Source: Mesorhizobium sp. NZP2298 (GTDB lineage Bacteria; Pseudomonadota; Alphaproteobacteria; Rhizobiales; Rhizobiaceae). From it: 64,000 nucleotides of DNA. The translations under genes were made by a program, and so were the position numbers. This document shows, piece after piece, positions 7,836-15,829 of this stretch. The notes below the pieces were generated by a model. The model had not been told where the DNA came from, made no database searches, and saw only the letters and a list, made by a program, of their open reading frames with translations. The DNA is taken from positions 930,001 through 994,000 of the forward strand of contig NZ_CP033365.1 of NCBI RefSeq assembly GCF_013170825.1, written 5' to 3'. Position 1 is the stretch's first letter, and every line of letters starts with the position of its first letter.

Positions 7836-9113
7836 CTACCGCTTGGCGGTGCGGACCAGCTTCGGCTTCACCGCGACGCGGTTCTGGCGGCCATAGCTGG
7901 TGATGAAGTCGACGATGCGCGGCACGATCTCGGAGCGGAAGCGCGAGCCGTTGAAGACGCCGTAATGGCCGACCGCCGGCTGCATGTAATGGGCCTTCTT
8001 GTCGGCCGGAATGTTGACGCACAGATCCTGCGCCGCCTTGGTCTGGCCGAGGCCCGATATGTCGTCATTCTCGCCCTCGACCGTGAACAGGGCGACGTTG
8101 CGGATGGCTGACGGATCGATACGGGTACCGCGATGCGTCATCTCGCCCTTGGGCAGGGCATGGCGAACGAAGACGGTGTCGACGGTCTGCAGGTAGAACT
8201 CCGCCGTCAGGTCCATGACCGCCAGATATTCGTCATAGAAGTCGCGGTGCTTCTCGGCGTTGTCGCCATCATGCTTCACAAGGTGCATGAAGAAATCCTT
8301 GTGGGCGATGATGTGGCGGTCGAGGTTCATGCTCATGAAGCCGGACAGCTGCAGGAAGCCCGGATAGACCTCGCGGCCGAAGCCCGGCACCGGCCAGGGC
8401 GCGCGCATGACGACATTGTCGCGGAACCAGTCGATGCCCTTTTCCTCGGCCAGGAGATTGACCGCGGTCGGGTTGCGGCGGGTGTCGATCGGGCCGCCCA
8501 TCAGCGTCATGGTCGAGGGCACGAAGGGATCGCCCTTCGCCTCCATCAGCGCCACCGCCGCCAGAACCGGCACGGAAGGCTGGCACACCGCCATCACATG
8601 GGTGTCAGGCCCCAGCGCATGGAAGATGTCGACGATGTAATCGATATAGTCGTCAAGATCGAAACTGCCGTCGGCCAGCGGCACCATGCGGGCATCGACC
8701 CAGTCGGTGATGTGGACATCGGCATAGGGCAGCATGGATTCCACCGTGCCGCGCAGCAGCGTCGCGTAATGGCCCGACATCGGCGCCACGATCAAAAGCT
8801 TCGGATCCGGCTTGCGGCCGGCGGGCACCGCGCGTTCGAAGCGGACGAGATTGCAGAACGGCTTCGACCAGACGGTCTTTTCAGTGACCTCGACGCTCTT
8901 CCAGTCGACGACGGTCCTGCCGAGGCCGAAGGCGGGCTTGCCATAGCGGCGCGTGGTACGCTCGAACAGTTCGGCGCCCGCGGCGACCGAACGGCCCCAA
9001 GGCGTGTGCGCAATCGGATTGAGCGGGTTGGAGTAGAACATCCGCACCGCGTCGGCATAGAGCCGGGCCGGCTGCAGCGCCGCATGGTTCAATTCATAGA
9101 GCTGATAGAACAT
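7836..9113 (-). CDS. phaZ: Intracellular polyhydroxyalkanoate depolymerase
   Basis: Cytoplasmic enzyme that mobilises poly-3-hydroxybutyrate granules to hydroxybutyrate; 425 aa, usual size. The alpha/beta-hydrolase core shows LLIVAPMSGHYATLLRGTV (about 106-124), HITDWVDARMVPL, and a Cys nucleophile at about 177 in AVCQPSVPVLAAV, as in the Cys-type intracellular PhaZ of Ralstonia. The C-terminal VGHYGVFNGSRFR supplies the catalytic His. The ATG at 9113 (MFYQLYELNHAAL) matches the family start; a TTG two codons upstream is the alternative. The gene is monocistronic, with a palindrome about 83 bp upstream. Confidence 0.94.
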   Translation of the reverse strand: MFYQLYELNHAALQPARLYADAVRMFYSNPLNPIAHTPWGRSVAAGAELFERTTRRYGKPAFGLGRTVVDWKSVEVTEKTVWSKPFCNLVRFERAVPAGRKPDPKLLIVAPMSGHYATLLRGTVESMLPYADVHITDWVDARMVPLADGSFDLDDYIDYIVDIFHALGPDTHVMAVCQPSVPVLAAVALMEAKGDPFVPSTMTLMGGPIDTRRNPTAVNLLAEEKGIDWFRDNVVMRAPWPVPGFGREVYPGFLQLSGFMSMNLDRHIIAHKDFFMHLVKHDGDNAEKHRDFYDEYLAVMDLTAEFYLQTVDTVFVRHALPKGEMTHRGTRIDPSAIRNVALFTVEGENDDISGLGQTKAAQDLCVNIPADKKAHYMQPAVGHYGVFNGSRFRSEIVPRIVDFITSYGRQNRVAVKPKLVRTAKR

Positions 9114-9195
9114 CGACAACCCCGCTGCTGCCTGCGACCGAAGGGACGACGAGCAGCGCCGAGCCTCAAATGTCTCGCGGCGAAGTTAACAACTA

Positions 9196-9211
9196 ATTGC
9201 TGCGATGCAAT
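9196..9211. promoter_or_regulatory. Palindrome upstream of phaZ, candidate regulator site
   Basis: ATTGC-TGCGAT-GCAAT is an inverted repeat about 83 bp before the phaZ start. It contains TGC/GCA arms like those reported for PhaR, the granule-responsive repressor of PHA genes. The assignment is inference. Confidence 0.3.
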
Positions 9212-9334
9212 ACGTCACGTGGCGTGACCAATGGTTCTTTCGTCCAAAGGCTTGCAAATCCGCCCGGAATGGCGGAGCCGGCTCAGTGTGCGCTGCCGAA
9301 ATGTGTAGGAAATATGTCTGGCCGCCGGACACCC

Positions 9335-9382
9335 GACCATGATCCCGAAAACTGGTTTGGGTTTTCGAAGGAGATCATGGTC
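9335..9382. repeat. Short palindromic repeat, copy 3 of 3
   Basis: Outer arms GACCATGATC and GATCATGGTC enclose CCGAAAA/TTTTCGA. It lies in the phaZ-rlpA gap and is close to a palindrome that is widespread in rhizobial genomes. Compare 1830-1876 and 4195-4245. Confidence 0.7.
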
Positions 9383-9396
9383 CAGGGATAATCACA

Positions 9397-9765
9397 TCAA
9401 ACGCGTGCCATGCAGACCGAGGTATGGCCGGAACCGATGAAGCCGAGCTGGCCGGCGGCACCCTTCGACAGGTCGAGCACGCGTCCGCGAATGAACGGGC
9501 CGCGATCGTTGATGCGCACGATGACGCTTTTGCCATTGTTCTGGTTGGTGACCCGCAATTTGGTGCCGAAAGGCAAGGTGCGGTGGGCGGCGGTCATCGC
9601 CGAAGGGTTCATGCGCTCGCCCGATGCGGTTTTCGAGTGCAGCGCGTACCACGAAGCGCGGCCGCACTGGCCGGCGGCGGCGGTTGCCGAAGTGGCGGAA
9701 GCGCCGACCATCAGGCCAGCAGCGATCGTTACCGCGACAAGCGCGGTCTGGTTTAGGTTCTTCAT
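9397..9765 (-). CDS. RlpA-like septal/peptidoglycan protein (double-psi beta barrel)
   Basis: 122-aa exported protein with a Sec signal peptide ([20 protein letters not shown], cleavage near ATAAAG). The rest is an RlpA double-psi barrel: [38 protein letters not shown], and [19 protein letters not shown] with the conserved Asp. RlpA proteins bind or cleave stem-peptide-free glycan at the septum. This copy has no SPOR domain and no lipobox, so it is a minimal barrel that probably acts in the periplasm. It is monocistronic. Confidence 0.9.
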   Translation of the reverse strand: MKNLNQTALVAVTIAAGLMVGASATSATAAAGQCGRASWYALHSKTASGERMNPSAMTAAHRTLPFGTKLRVTNQNNGKSVIVRINDRGPFIRGRVLDLSKGAAGQLGFIGSGHTSVCMARV

Positions 9766-10074
9766 CTTTAAGGGGTGTCTCCGTTTTTGACAGACCCCAG
9801 CCGTTAGGTGCCGAATAAGGCAGGAAATGCGGCAAGCATCTGTCCGTTCCGTGGCGAGATCACACGTTTGGAGTCACCAGGTAACAGTCTGTCAGGGATT
9901 TTCTGGCGCAATCTGATCCATTCTCGATGATCTCCGGGCCGATATCCGAGTTCGTTTTGACAAGATACCGGATTAATTTCCAAGTAGAATCCGACGTGAT
10001 TGTGCCACTTCCTTTGGCTCTTTCATCACGGCCACGACACGGCCACCGATCGACTTGAAAAGAGAGATCCGTCA

Positions 10075-10251
10075 ATGAGACTGACCAAAAATCTGCTGGC
10101 CTTGATTGTGCTGGCCATCGGTGCGCAGTGGTCGCTGCAAGGTATCGGCATGGTCGGCGGCAGCTTCATGACCGGCCAGCCGCAATGGTTTTATATCGGC
10201 ATCGTCACCATGCTGGTCGGCCTGGCCGGGCTGGTGTGGGCGAACCGGTAG
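10075..10251 (+). CDS. Small two-segment membrane protein, unknown function
   Basis: 58-aa protein made almost wholly of two hydrophobic segments (LLALIVLAIGAQWSLQG and WFYIGIVTMLVGLAGLVWA) joined by GGSFMTGQPQ. An AAAAGAGAGA site lies just upstream of the ATG at 10075, and codon use fits the genome. I do not recognise the family. Such proteins often sit in the inner membrane as stress-response peptides. It could be a false positive, but the Shine-Dalgarno and composition favour a gene. Confidence 0.6.
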   Translation: MRLTKNLLALIVLAIGAQWSLQGIGMVGGSFMTGQPQWFYIGIVTMLVGLAGLVWANR

Positions 10252-10921
10252 GGGGTGAAAGGTCGACCCCCCAATCGCGCCACCGCCGCAAGACACGTAC
10301 AACCCGGCGGGCAATAAAACAGTCGCCTACGTTATCGGTCCATTCTGTTACCGATCTATCCGGTTCGGACAGAATGCCCTGCCCCCCGGCGGCCCTAGCC
10401 GAACAGCCGGTCCAGGACCGTGCCTTCGAGGCGGGCGAGCTCCGCGGAACCGCGCCGGTGCGGTCTTTCCACCGGCACGTCCAGATCGAGCGCGATCTTG
10501 CCGGCACTGATCACCACCACAGAAATTGACAAGCCGTTCCGCGTGTTCGATGGTAAGTATAGTATCCTTATCGACATGAGGGAATTGGAGGCGACGATGA
10601 GCGGGGACCCCACCACCATGATCGCTCGCGGCTTGCATCGGCCGTCAGCGTCGCGCGAGTCGACGCCCGACACAGCCTTCCCGCCGGGAGCCATCTGTCG
10701 CTTTGCGGCCGTCGATGTGCATTTTTGTGCTCTTGATGGCACAAAAGCCTGACAAGATGGCCGAAACGGCTTGAAAACAAAGCAAAATCAACAGTTCTCG
10801 GCTTGTATATCATGTCACTAGAATTTATGTGTCATGGATGCTTGGGCGCGGCGGGGAGGCACGCCAGGCGTTTCGCAACGGATGGTCTCAAGCCATCGCA
10901 TGACAGAGAAACGTTCGGTTT
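10252..10921. other. 670-bp intergenic stretch with a dispersed repeat and a possible gene remnant
   Basis: The left part holds a repeat shared with 37847-37897. On the minus strand, 10395-10568 encodes a coding-looking tail (VVISAGKIALDLDVPVE and ELARLEGTVLDRLFG) whose first codons are atypical, so it may be the 3' remnant of a lost gene. The right part (about 10780-10921) is AT-richer and should hold the Rrf2 gene promoter. A GATGG/CCATC hairpin precedes that gene. No RNA gene was recognised. Confidence 0.5.
10318..10370. repeat. Dispersed repeat, copy 1 (shared with 37847-37897)
   Basis: Both copies share TCGGTCCATTCTGTTACC exactly, then CGATCTATCCGG (here) or TATCTATCCGG, with similar flanks (GTCGCC upstream, CGGAC downstream). 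Both are intergenic. Confidence 0.75.
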
Positions 10922-11398
10922 ATGCTCACCAAAAAAGGCAAGTACGGCCTCAAGGCGCTTGTACACCTCGCGCAGATGCCGGCCGGGCAGCTCGCTTTCG
11001 TCAACGACATCGCGACCGGCAACAACATCCCGAAAAAGTTTCTTGACGCCATCCTGGGCGAGCTGCGCAATGCCGGTTTCGTCCAGAGCCGCAAGGGCAA
11101 GGATGGCGGCTACCGCCTCGCGCGGCCTGCCGACGAAATCAAGGTCGGCCATGTCGTGCGTGTCCTCGACGGGCCGCTGGCCCCAATTCCCTGCGCCAGC
11201 CGCACACAATATCAGCGCTGCGAAGACTGCAACGAGGCGACATGCCAAGTCCGACATCTGATGCTGGAGGTCCGGCAGGCGATCGCCGAGGTGCTCGACC
11301 AGCGCAGCCTCGCCGAAATGCGCGATATCGGCCTCGACGACCTCACGGTCGCGAAGGAGATCGGCGATCTTCCGGTCGCGGTGAAGGTCCAGGCCTGA
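10922..11398 (+). CDS. Rrf2-family transcriptional regulator with a Cys cluster
   Basis: 158-aa winged-helix regulator (MLTKKGKYGLKALVHLAQMP, then IPKKFLDAILGELRNAGFVQSRKGKDGGYRLARP, the usual Rrf2 wing). Cys91, Cys100, Cys103 and Cys108 (CASRTQYQRCEDCNEATC) lie where IscR and NsrR bind an Fe-S cluster, so it is probably an iron-sulfur or redox sensor. It is followed at 25 bp by an FAD protein and then by cystathionine beta-synthase and a gamma-synthase/lyase. By analogy with CymR it may control sulfur amino acid genes; that role is inference. Confidence 0.9.
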   Translation: MLTKKGKYGLKALVHLAQMPAGQLAFVNDIATGNNIPKKFLDAILGELRNAGFVQSRKGKDGGYRLARPADEIKVGHVVRVLDGPLAPIPCASRTQYQRCEDCNEATCQVRHLMLEVRQAIAEVLDQRSLAEMRDIGLDDLTVAKEIGDLPVAVKVQA

Positions 11399-11423
11399 CG
11401 CCTCGCATAATGCGGGAACGCGC

Positions 11424-12767
11424 ATGAGCGGGCGTGCCAATTCGATCATCATTGTCGGCGGCGGCGCCTCGGGCGTCGTGCTGGCCGCGCATCTGCTGAA
11501 ATCGCCCAATCCGGATCTGCGTGTCACGCTGGTCGAAAAGCGCCCGCATTTCGGCCAGGGCATCGCCTATTCGACGCTGCTGTCGGCGCATGTGCTGAAT
11601 GTCAGTGCCGCCGGCATGAGCGCCTATGCCGACGACCCCGGCAATTTCTGGCGCTGGCTGCAGGCGCGTGGCCTAGTAAGCCAGGAGCAGACGCCACAGA
11701 CACCCTTCTACGCGCCACGCAGCATCTATGCCCGCTATCTCGGCGAGCTGCTCGACGAACTCGAAGCGCGCGAGCAGCCGACCGGGCGGCTGCGCCTGAT
11801 CCACGAGGAGAGCCTGTCGATCACGCCGACCCCGTCCGGCGTCGAGGTGGCGCTCGCCAACGGCACCAGCGTCGTCGCCCACCTGGCGATACTCGCCACC
11901 GGCCATGACGAACAGCCGGCGCAGGGCCATGCGATCCGCATGGGCTCGGAAGCCGACACCGCGCTCGATCCGCGCAGCCCCGTGATGGTGCTGGGCACCG
12001 GCCTCAGCATGGTGGACGCGTTCCTGGCGCTGGAACAGCGCGGCCACACCGGCAAGATCATCGCGGTTTCCCGGCGCGGCCTGCTGCCGTCGCCGCACCG
12101 CAAGGGCAATCCGATCAAGCTCGACGTCGCCGACATCCCGCTCGGCACCCAGCTTTCCTATTTCGTCGGCTGGTTCCGCGACCTGATCCGCGAGAACCAG
12201 AAGGCCGGCATCGACTGGCGCGACGTGGTCGACGGCCTGCGCCCCTTCAACCAGAAGATCTGGCAGAACTGGCCGGCTTCCGCCAAGCGCCGCTTCGTCG
12301 AGCACACCAAGGCCTGGTGGGACATCCATCGCCATCGCATGGCGCCCGAAGTCTACGCCAAGGTGACCGAGGCCGTGCAATCCGGCCGCATCCGGCTTGT
12401 CGCCGGCCGCGTCGTCGGCATCGTGCCGGGGAAGACTTTCACCGTCGACGTGCAGTCGCGACACAGCCAGCTTGTCGAGACTTTCGAGGTCGCCCGCATC
12501 TATGATTGCTCCGGCATCGTGCGTGACATTTCGACCTCGTCGAACAGCGTGGTGCGCTCGCTGGTCGACCGCGGGCTCGCGCGGCCGGACCCGATGCGCA
12601 TCGGCCTCGACGTTTCGCCCAATTGCGAGATCATCGCCAGCGACGGCACGGTCTCGCGAAAGATCCTCGCCGTCGGCCCGCTGACACGCGGCACTTTCTT
12701 CGAGATCGACGCCATCCCCGACATCCGCGTCCAGTGCGCGCGACTGAGCAAGCAATTGCTGGGCTGA
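11424..12767 (+). CDS. FAD/NAD(P)-binding protein (YdhS-like, PF13454 type)
   Basis: 447-aa flavoprotein with an N-terminal Rossmann motif IIIVGGGASGVVLAAHLL (residues 8-25) and the family's FGQGIAYSTLLSAHVLNVSA (about 49-68). A second dinucleotide-type segment is VMVLGTGLSMVDAFLAL (about 190-206). Members are often annotated hydroxyacylglutathione-hydrolase-like or adenylyltransferase-like, but no reaction is established. It is probably co-transcribed with the Rrf2 regulator 25 bp upstream, and it lies ahead of the transsulfuration genes, so a link to sulfur or redox metabolism is possible. Confidence 0.85.
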   Translation: MSGRANSIIIVGGGASGVVLAAHLLKSPNPDLRVTLVEKRPHFGQGIAYSTLLSAHVLNVSAAGMSAYADDPGNFWRWLQARGLVSQEQTPQTPFYAPRSIYARYLGELLDELEAREQPTGRLRLIHEESLSITPTPSGVEVALANGTSVVAHLAILATGHDEQPAQGHAIRMGSEADTALDPRSPVMVLGTGLSMVDAFLALEQRGHTGKIIAVSRRGLLPSPHRKGNPIKLDVADIPLGTQLSYFVGWFRDLIRENQKAGIDWRDVVDGLRPFNQKIWQNWPASAKRRFVEHTKAWWDIHRHRMAPEVYAKVTEAVQSGRIRLVAGRVVGIVPGKTFTVDVQSRHSQLVETFEVARIYDCSGIVRDISTSSNSVVRSLVDRGLARPDPMRIGLDVSPNCEIIASDGTVSRKILAVGPLTRGTFFEIDAIPDIRVQCARLSKQLLG

Positions 12768-12777
12768 GTTGTCGTTG

Positions 12778-12807
12778 GGGTCGGCGCTCTACAGCGCCCC
12801 CCGACCC
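12778..12807 (+). terminator. Hairpin after the FAD gene, terminator-like
   Basis: GGGTCGG pairs with CCGACCC, with an inner CGCT/AGCG stem, starting 10 bp after the stop codon. There is no T-run, so it may be a processing hairpin or a Rho-dependent stop instead. Confidence 0.35.
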
Positions 12808-12946
12808 GGGTCGCGGACTGGAATTTCATTCCCCGTCTGGCTGTCTGATTGGCACGATCTATCTTCTTTCCCGCGACAAACGGCTGGAAAAGAGGCTACG
12901 CTGCCGCTCCGCCCCCGAGCCGGCCGCTTGATCAGGGAGCTTCAAT

Positions 12947-14386
12947 ATGAGCGAGCACGGAAAAGCTGCGCCAGGCAGCACCCCCTCGGATGGTCCATTG
13001 TCCCGGCTGCGCCCTCCCTATGCGTCGGTTCTCGACCTCATCGGCCAGACGCCCGTGGTCGAGCTGACCAAGTTCGACACCGGCAAATGCCGGCTGTTCA
13101 TCAAGCTCGAAAGCCAGAATCCCGGCGGCTCGATCAAGGACCGCATCGCGCTGTCGATGATCGCCGCCGCCGAAAAGCAAGGCAAGCTCAGGCCGGGCGG
13201 TACCATCGTCGAGGCGACGGCCGGCAATACCGGCCTCGGCCTTGCGCAGGTCGGCATTCCCAAGGGCTATCGCATCGTGCTGGTCGTGCCCGACAAGATG
13301 TCGCGTGAAAAGATCCAGCATCTGCGCGCGCTTGGCGCCGAGGTGCGCATGACCCGTTCCGATGTCGGCAAGGGCCATGCCGAATATTATCAGGACATGG
13401 CCGAGAAGATCGCGGCGGAAGTGCCCGGCGCCTTCTACGCCAACCAGTTCGCCAATCCGGCCAATCCGCTGGCGCATGAGACGACCACCGGCCCGGAAAT
13501 CTTTTCGCAGCTTGACGGCAATGTCGACGCGGTTGTCGTCGGCGTCGGCTCGGGCGGCACGCTGACCGGGCTCGGCCGCTACTTCGCGAAAGTATCGCCC
13601 AAGACCGAAATGGTGCTCGCCGACCCGGTCGGCTCGGTGCTGGCGCCGTTGATCAAGACCGGCAAGATGGAAGAGGCTGGCAGCTGGACCGTGGAAGGCA
13701 TCGGCGAGGATTTCGTGCCGCCCAACGCCGATCTGTCACTGGTCAAGAAGGCCTATTCGATCACGGACAAGCAGAGCATGCTGGCGGTGCGCGATCTCCT
13801 GTCCCGCGAAGGCATCCTGGCCGGTTCGTCGTCGGGCACGCTTTTGTCGGCCGCCCTGCGCTATTGCCGCGAGCAGACGGTGCCGAAGCGCGTCGTCACC
13901 TTCGTCTGCGACAGCGGCAACAAATACCTATCCAAGGTGTTCGACGATTTCTGGCTGGCCGAGCAGGGGCTGGCCGAGCACGAGCAGCATGGCGATCTGC
14001 GCGACCTCGTCATGCGCTCGCACCGCACCGGCGACACCGTTTTTGTCGGCCCGGACGAAAGCCTGCTCAACGCCTATGGCCGCATGCGCCGCTCGGACGT
14101 TTCGCAGCTGCCGGTGCTCGACAATGGCAAGCTCGTCGGGATCGTCGACGAGAGCGATATCCTGGCCAAGGTGGACGGCCCCTATGACGGGCGCTGGGAG
14201 CGCTTCAACGGCCCGGTGCGCACGGCGATGACCTCCAATCTGCACACGCTGCAGGCCAGCCAGACGCTGGATGCGCTGCTGCCGGTGTTCGACCGCAACG
14301 AGGTCGCCATCATCTTCGACGGCGACGAGTTCGTCGGCCTGATAACCCGCATCGACCTGATCAACCATCTGAGGCGCGACCGATGA
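12947..14386 (+). CDS. Cystathionine beta-synthase with C-terminal CBS domain pair
   Basis: PLP enzyme that condenses serine and homocysteine to cystathionine, first step of reverse transsulfuration; 479 aa. The fold-type II catalytic core (about 25-340) has the PLP lysine at 64 in NPGGSIKDRIALS, the EATAGNTGLGLA loop and the GVGSGGTLTG phosphate cradle. Two CBS motifs fill about 355-479 (MRSHRTGDTVFVGPDESL, and RTAMTSNLHTLQASQT), as in human CBS, and may bind adenosyl ligands. No heme-binding N-terminus is seen. Its stop overlaps the next gene's ATG. A cysteine synthase role is less likely because of the CBS pair. Confidence 0.93.
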   Translation: MSEHGKAAPGSTPSDGPLSRLRPPYASVLDLIGQTPVVELTKFDTGKCRLFIKLESQNPGGSIKDRIALSMIAAAEKQGKLRPGGTIVEATAGNTGLGLAQVGIPKGYRIVLVVPDKMSREKIQHLRALGAEVRMTRSDVGKGHAEYYQDMAEKIAAEVPGAFYANQFANPANPLAHETTTGPEIFSQLDGNVDAVVVGVGSGGTLTGLGRYFAKVSPKTEMVLADPVGSVLAPLIKTGKMEEAGSWTVEGIGEDFVPPNADLSLVKKAYSITDKQSMLAVRDLLSREGILAGSSSGTLLSAALRYCREQTVPKRVVTFVCDSGNKYLSKVFDDFWLAEQGLAEHEQHGDLRDLVMRSHRTGDTVFVGPDESLLNAYGRMRRSDVSQLPVLDNGKLVGIVDESDILAKVDGPYDGRWERFNGPVRTAMTSNLHTLQASQTLDALLPVFDRNEVAIIFDGDEFVGLITRIDLINHLRRDR

Positions 14387-15564
14387 GCAAACACACCCCG
14401 CCGGCCGGCAAGAACCGCCTGGCCTTCTCGACGCGCACCATCCATGGCGGCCAGAGCCACGATCCGCTGACCGGTGCCGTGATGGTGCCGATCTACGCCA
14501 CCTCGACCTTTGCCCAACAATCGCCCGGCGTGCACAAGGGGTTCGAATATGCCCGCAGCCAGAACCCGACGCGCTTCGCCTTCGAGCGCGCCGTGGCCGA
14601 TCTCGAAAGCGGCACGGCCGCCTTCGCCTTTGCTTCGGGCCTGGCGGCGATCTCGACGGTGCTGGAACTGCTCGATTCCGGCGCGCATATCGTCGCCACC
14701 GACGACATCTATGGCGGCTCGTTCCGGCTGATGGAGCGGGTGCGCAAGCGTTCGGCGGGTCTCCAGGTCTCATTCGTCGACTTCACCGACCTTGCGGCGG
14801 TCGAGGCGGCGATCCGGCCGGAGACGAAACTGCTTTGGGTCGAGACGCCGACCAACCCGCTGCTGCGCATCGTCGACCTGGAAGGCGTCGCGGCGCTGGC
14901 CAAGCGCAAGGGCATCCTGTCGGTCGCCGATAACACGTTTTGCAGCCCCTATATCCAGCGGCCGCTGGAACTCGGCATCGATATCGTCGTGCATTCGACG
15001 ACAAAGTATCTCAACGGCCATTCCGACATGGTCGGCGGCGTAGCCGTTGTCGGCGACAACAAGGATCTCGCCGCCCAGCTGAAATTCCTGCAGAACGCCA
15101 TCGGCGCCATATCGGGGCCGTTCGACAGTTTCCTGGCGCTGCGCGGCTTGAAGACGCTGGCGCTGCGCATGGAGCGCCATTCCGACAACGGGCTGAAGAT
15201 CGCGCAGTGGCTGGAAGCGCGCAAGGATGTGCGCCGGGTCATCTATCCCGGTCTCGCCAGCCACCCGCAGCACGCGATCGCCGTGCAGCAGATGCACGCC
15301 TTCGGCGGCATGATATCAGCCGTGCTCGACCGCGACCTCGCCGGGACGAAACGCTTCCTCGAGCGCACGCAATTGTTCACGCTCGCCGAAAGCCTCGGCG
15401 GCGTGGAAAGCCTGATCGAGCATCCGGCGCTGATGACGCATGGGTCTATTCCGGCGGAGAAGCGGGCGGAGATCGGGATTTCGGACTCGCTGGTCAGGTT
15501 GTCGGCAGGGATTGAAGATGGCGATGATTTGATTGCGGATCTGGAGCAGGCGCTGGGGGGATAG
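14383..15564 (+). CDS. Cystathionine gamma-synthase/lyase family PLP enzyme
   Basis: 393-aa Cys/Met-metabolism PLP enzyme. The PLP lysine is Lys208 in VVHSTTKYLNGHSD, and FEYARSQNPTRFAFE (about 54-68), ASGLAAI and VETPTNPLLRIVDL are all present. It is translationally coupled to the CBS gene (ATGA overlap), so its likely role is gamma-lyase, splitting cystathionine to cysteine, 2-oxobutyrate and ammonia. Sequence alone cannot exclude gamma-synthase. Together the pair turns homocysteine into cysteine, and the upstream Rrf2 protein is the obvious candidate regulator. Confidence 0.92.
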   Translation: MSKHTPPAGKNRLAFSTRTIHGGQSHDPLTGAVMVPIYATSTFAQQSPGVHKGFEYARSQNPTRFAFERAVADLESGTAAFAFASGLAAISTVLELLDSGAHIVATDDIYGGSFRLMERVRKRSAGLQVSFVDFTDLAAVEAAIRPETKLLWVETPTNPLLRIVDLEGVAALAKRKGILSVADNTFCSPYIQRPLELGIDIVVHSTTKYLNGHSDMVGGVAVVGDNKDLAAQLKFLQNAIGAISGPFDSFLALRGLKTLALRMERHSDNGLKIAQWLEARKDVRRVIYPGLASHPQHAIAVQQMHAFGGMISAVLDRDLAGTKRFLERTQLFTLAESLGGVESLIEHPALMTHGSIPAEKRAEIGISDSLVRLSAGIEDGDDLIADLEQALGG

Positions 15565-15610
15565 CGGCGGCGCTCTCGTAGGAACCAACCAATCTCCAAA
15601 GCCAGCGCTG

Positions 15611-15758
15611 CCCCTCACCAGCCTGCCGGCATCCTCTCCCCGTAAACGGGGCGAGGGGCGCTGTCATCGTCGGTTTCGCCAATCGCCGGCGGCGGTTAGC
15701 CTCTTTCGCCCCGTTTACGGGGAGAAATGCCCGGCAGGGCAATGAGGGGCGGCGCCGA
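15611..15758. repeat. Large intergenic inverted repeat (RIME-like)
   Basis: Two arms of about 45 bp face each other: the left arm has CTGCCGGCATCCTCTCCCCG and the right arm CGGGGAGAAATGCCCGGCAG. Each arm also holds its own CCCCGTNNACGGGG hairpin. The right arm is nearly the same as the block at 61-118. The layout, with large imperfect palindromes between genes, fits Rhizobium-specific intergenic mosaic elements. It occupies the gap between the transsulfuration pair and the GlxA-type regulator. Confidence 0.8.
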
Positions 15759-15829
15759 CGTTTCATGGTTGTCGATCGGCATCACCCCCAGGTTGACCTC
15801 GCGCACCATTCGCCCGAGATGTAGCGCCC

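Noticed and set aside
10395..10568. CsrA-like small RNA-binding protein
   Set aside because: A few residues look alike (VVVISAGKIALDLDVP), but the N-terminal CsrA strand is missing, and the first codons are atypical.
12768..12946. SAM- or SAH-type riboswitch ahead of the CBS gene
   Set aside because: The hairpin at 12778-12807 does not contain the conserved core of SAM-II or SAH riboswitches, and it lies closer to the upstream stop than to the CBS start.
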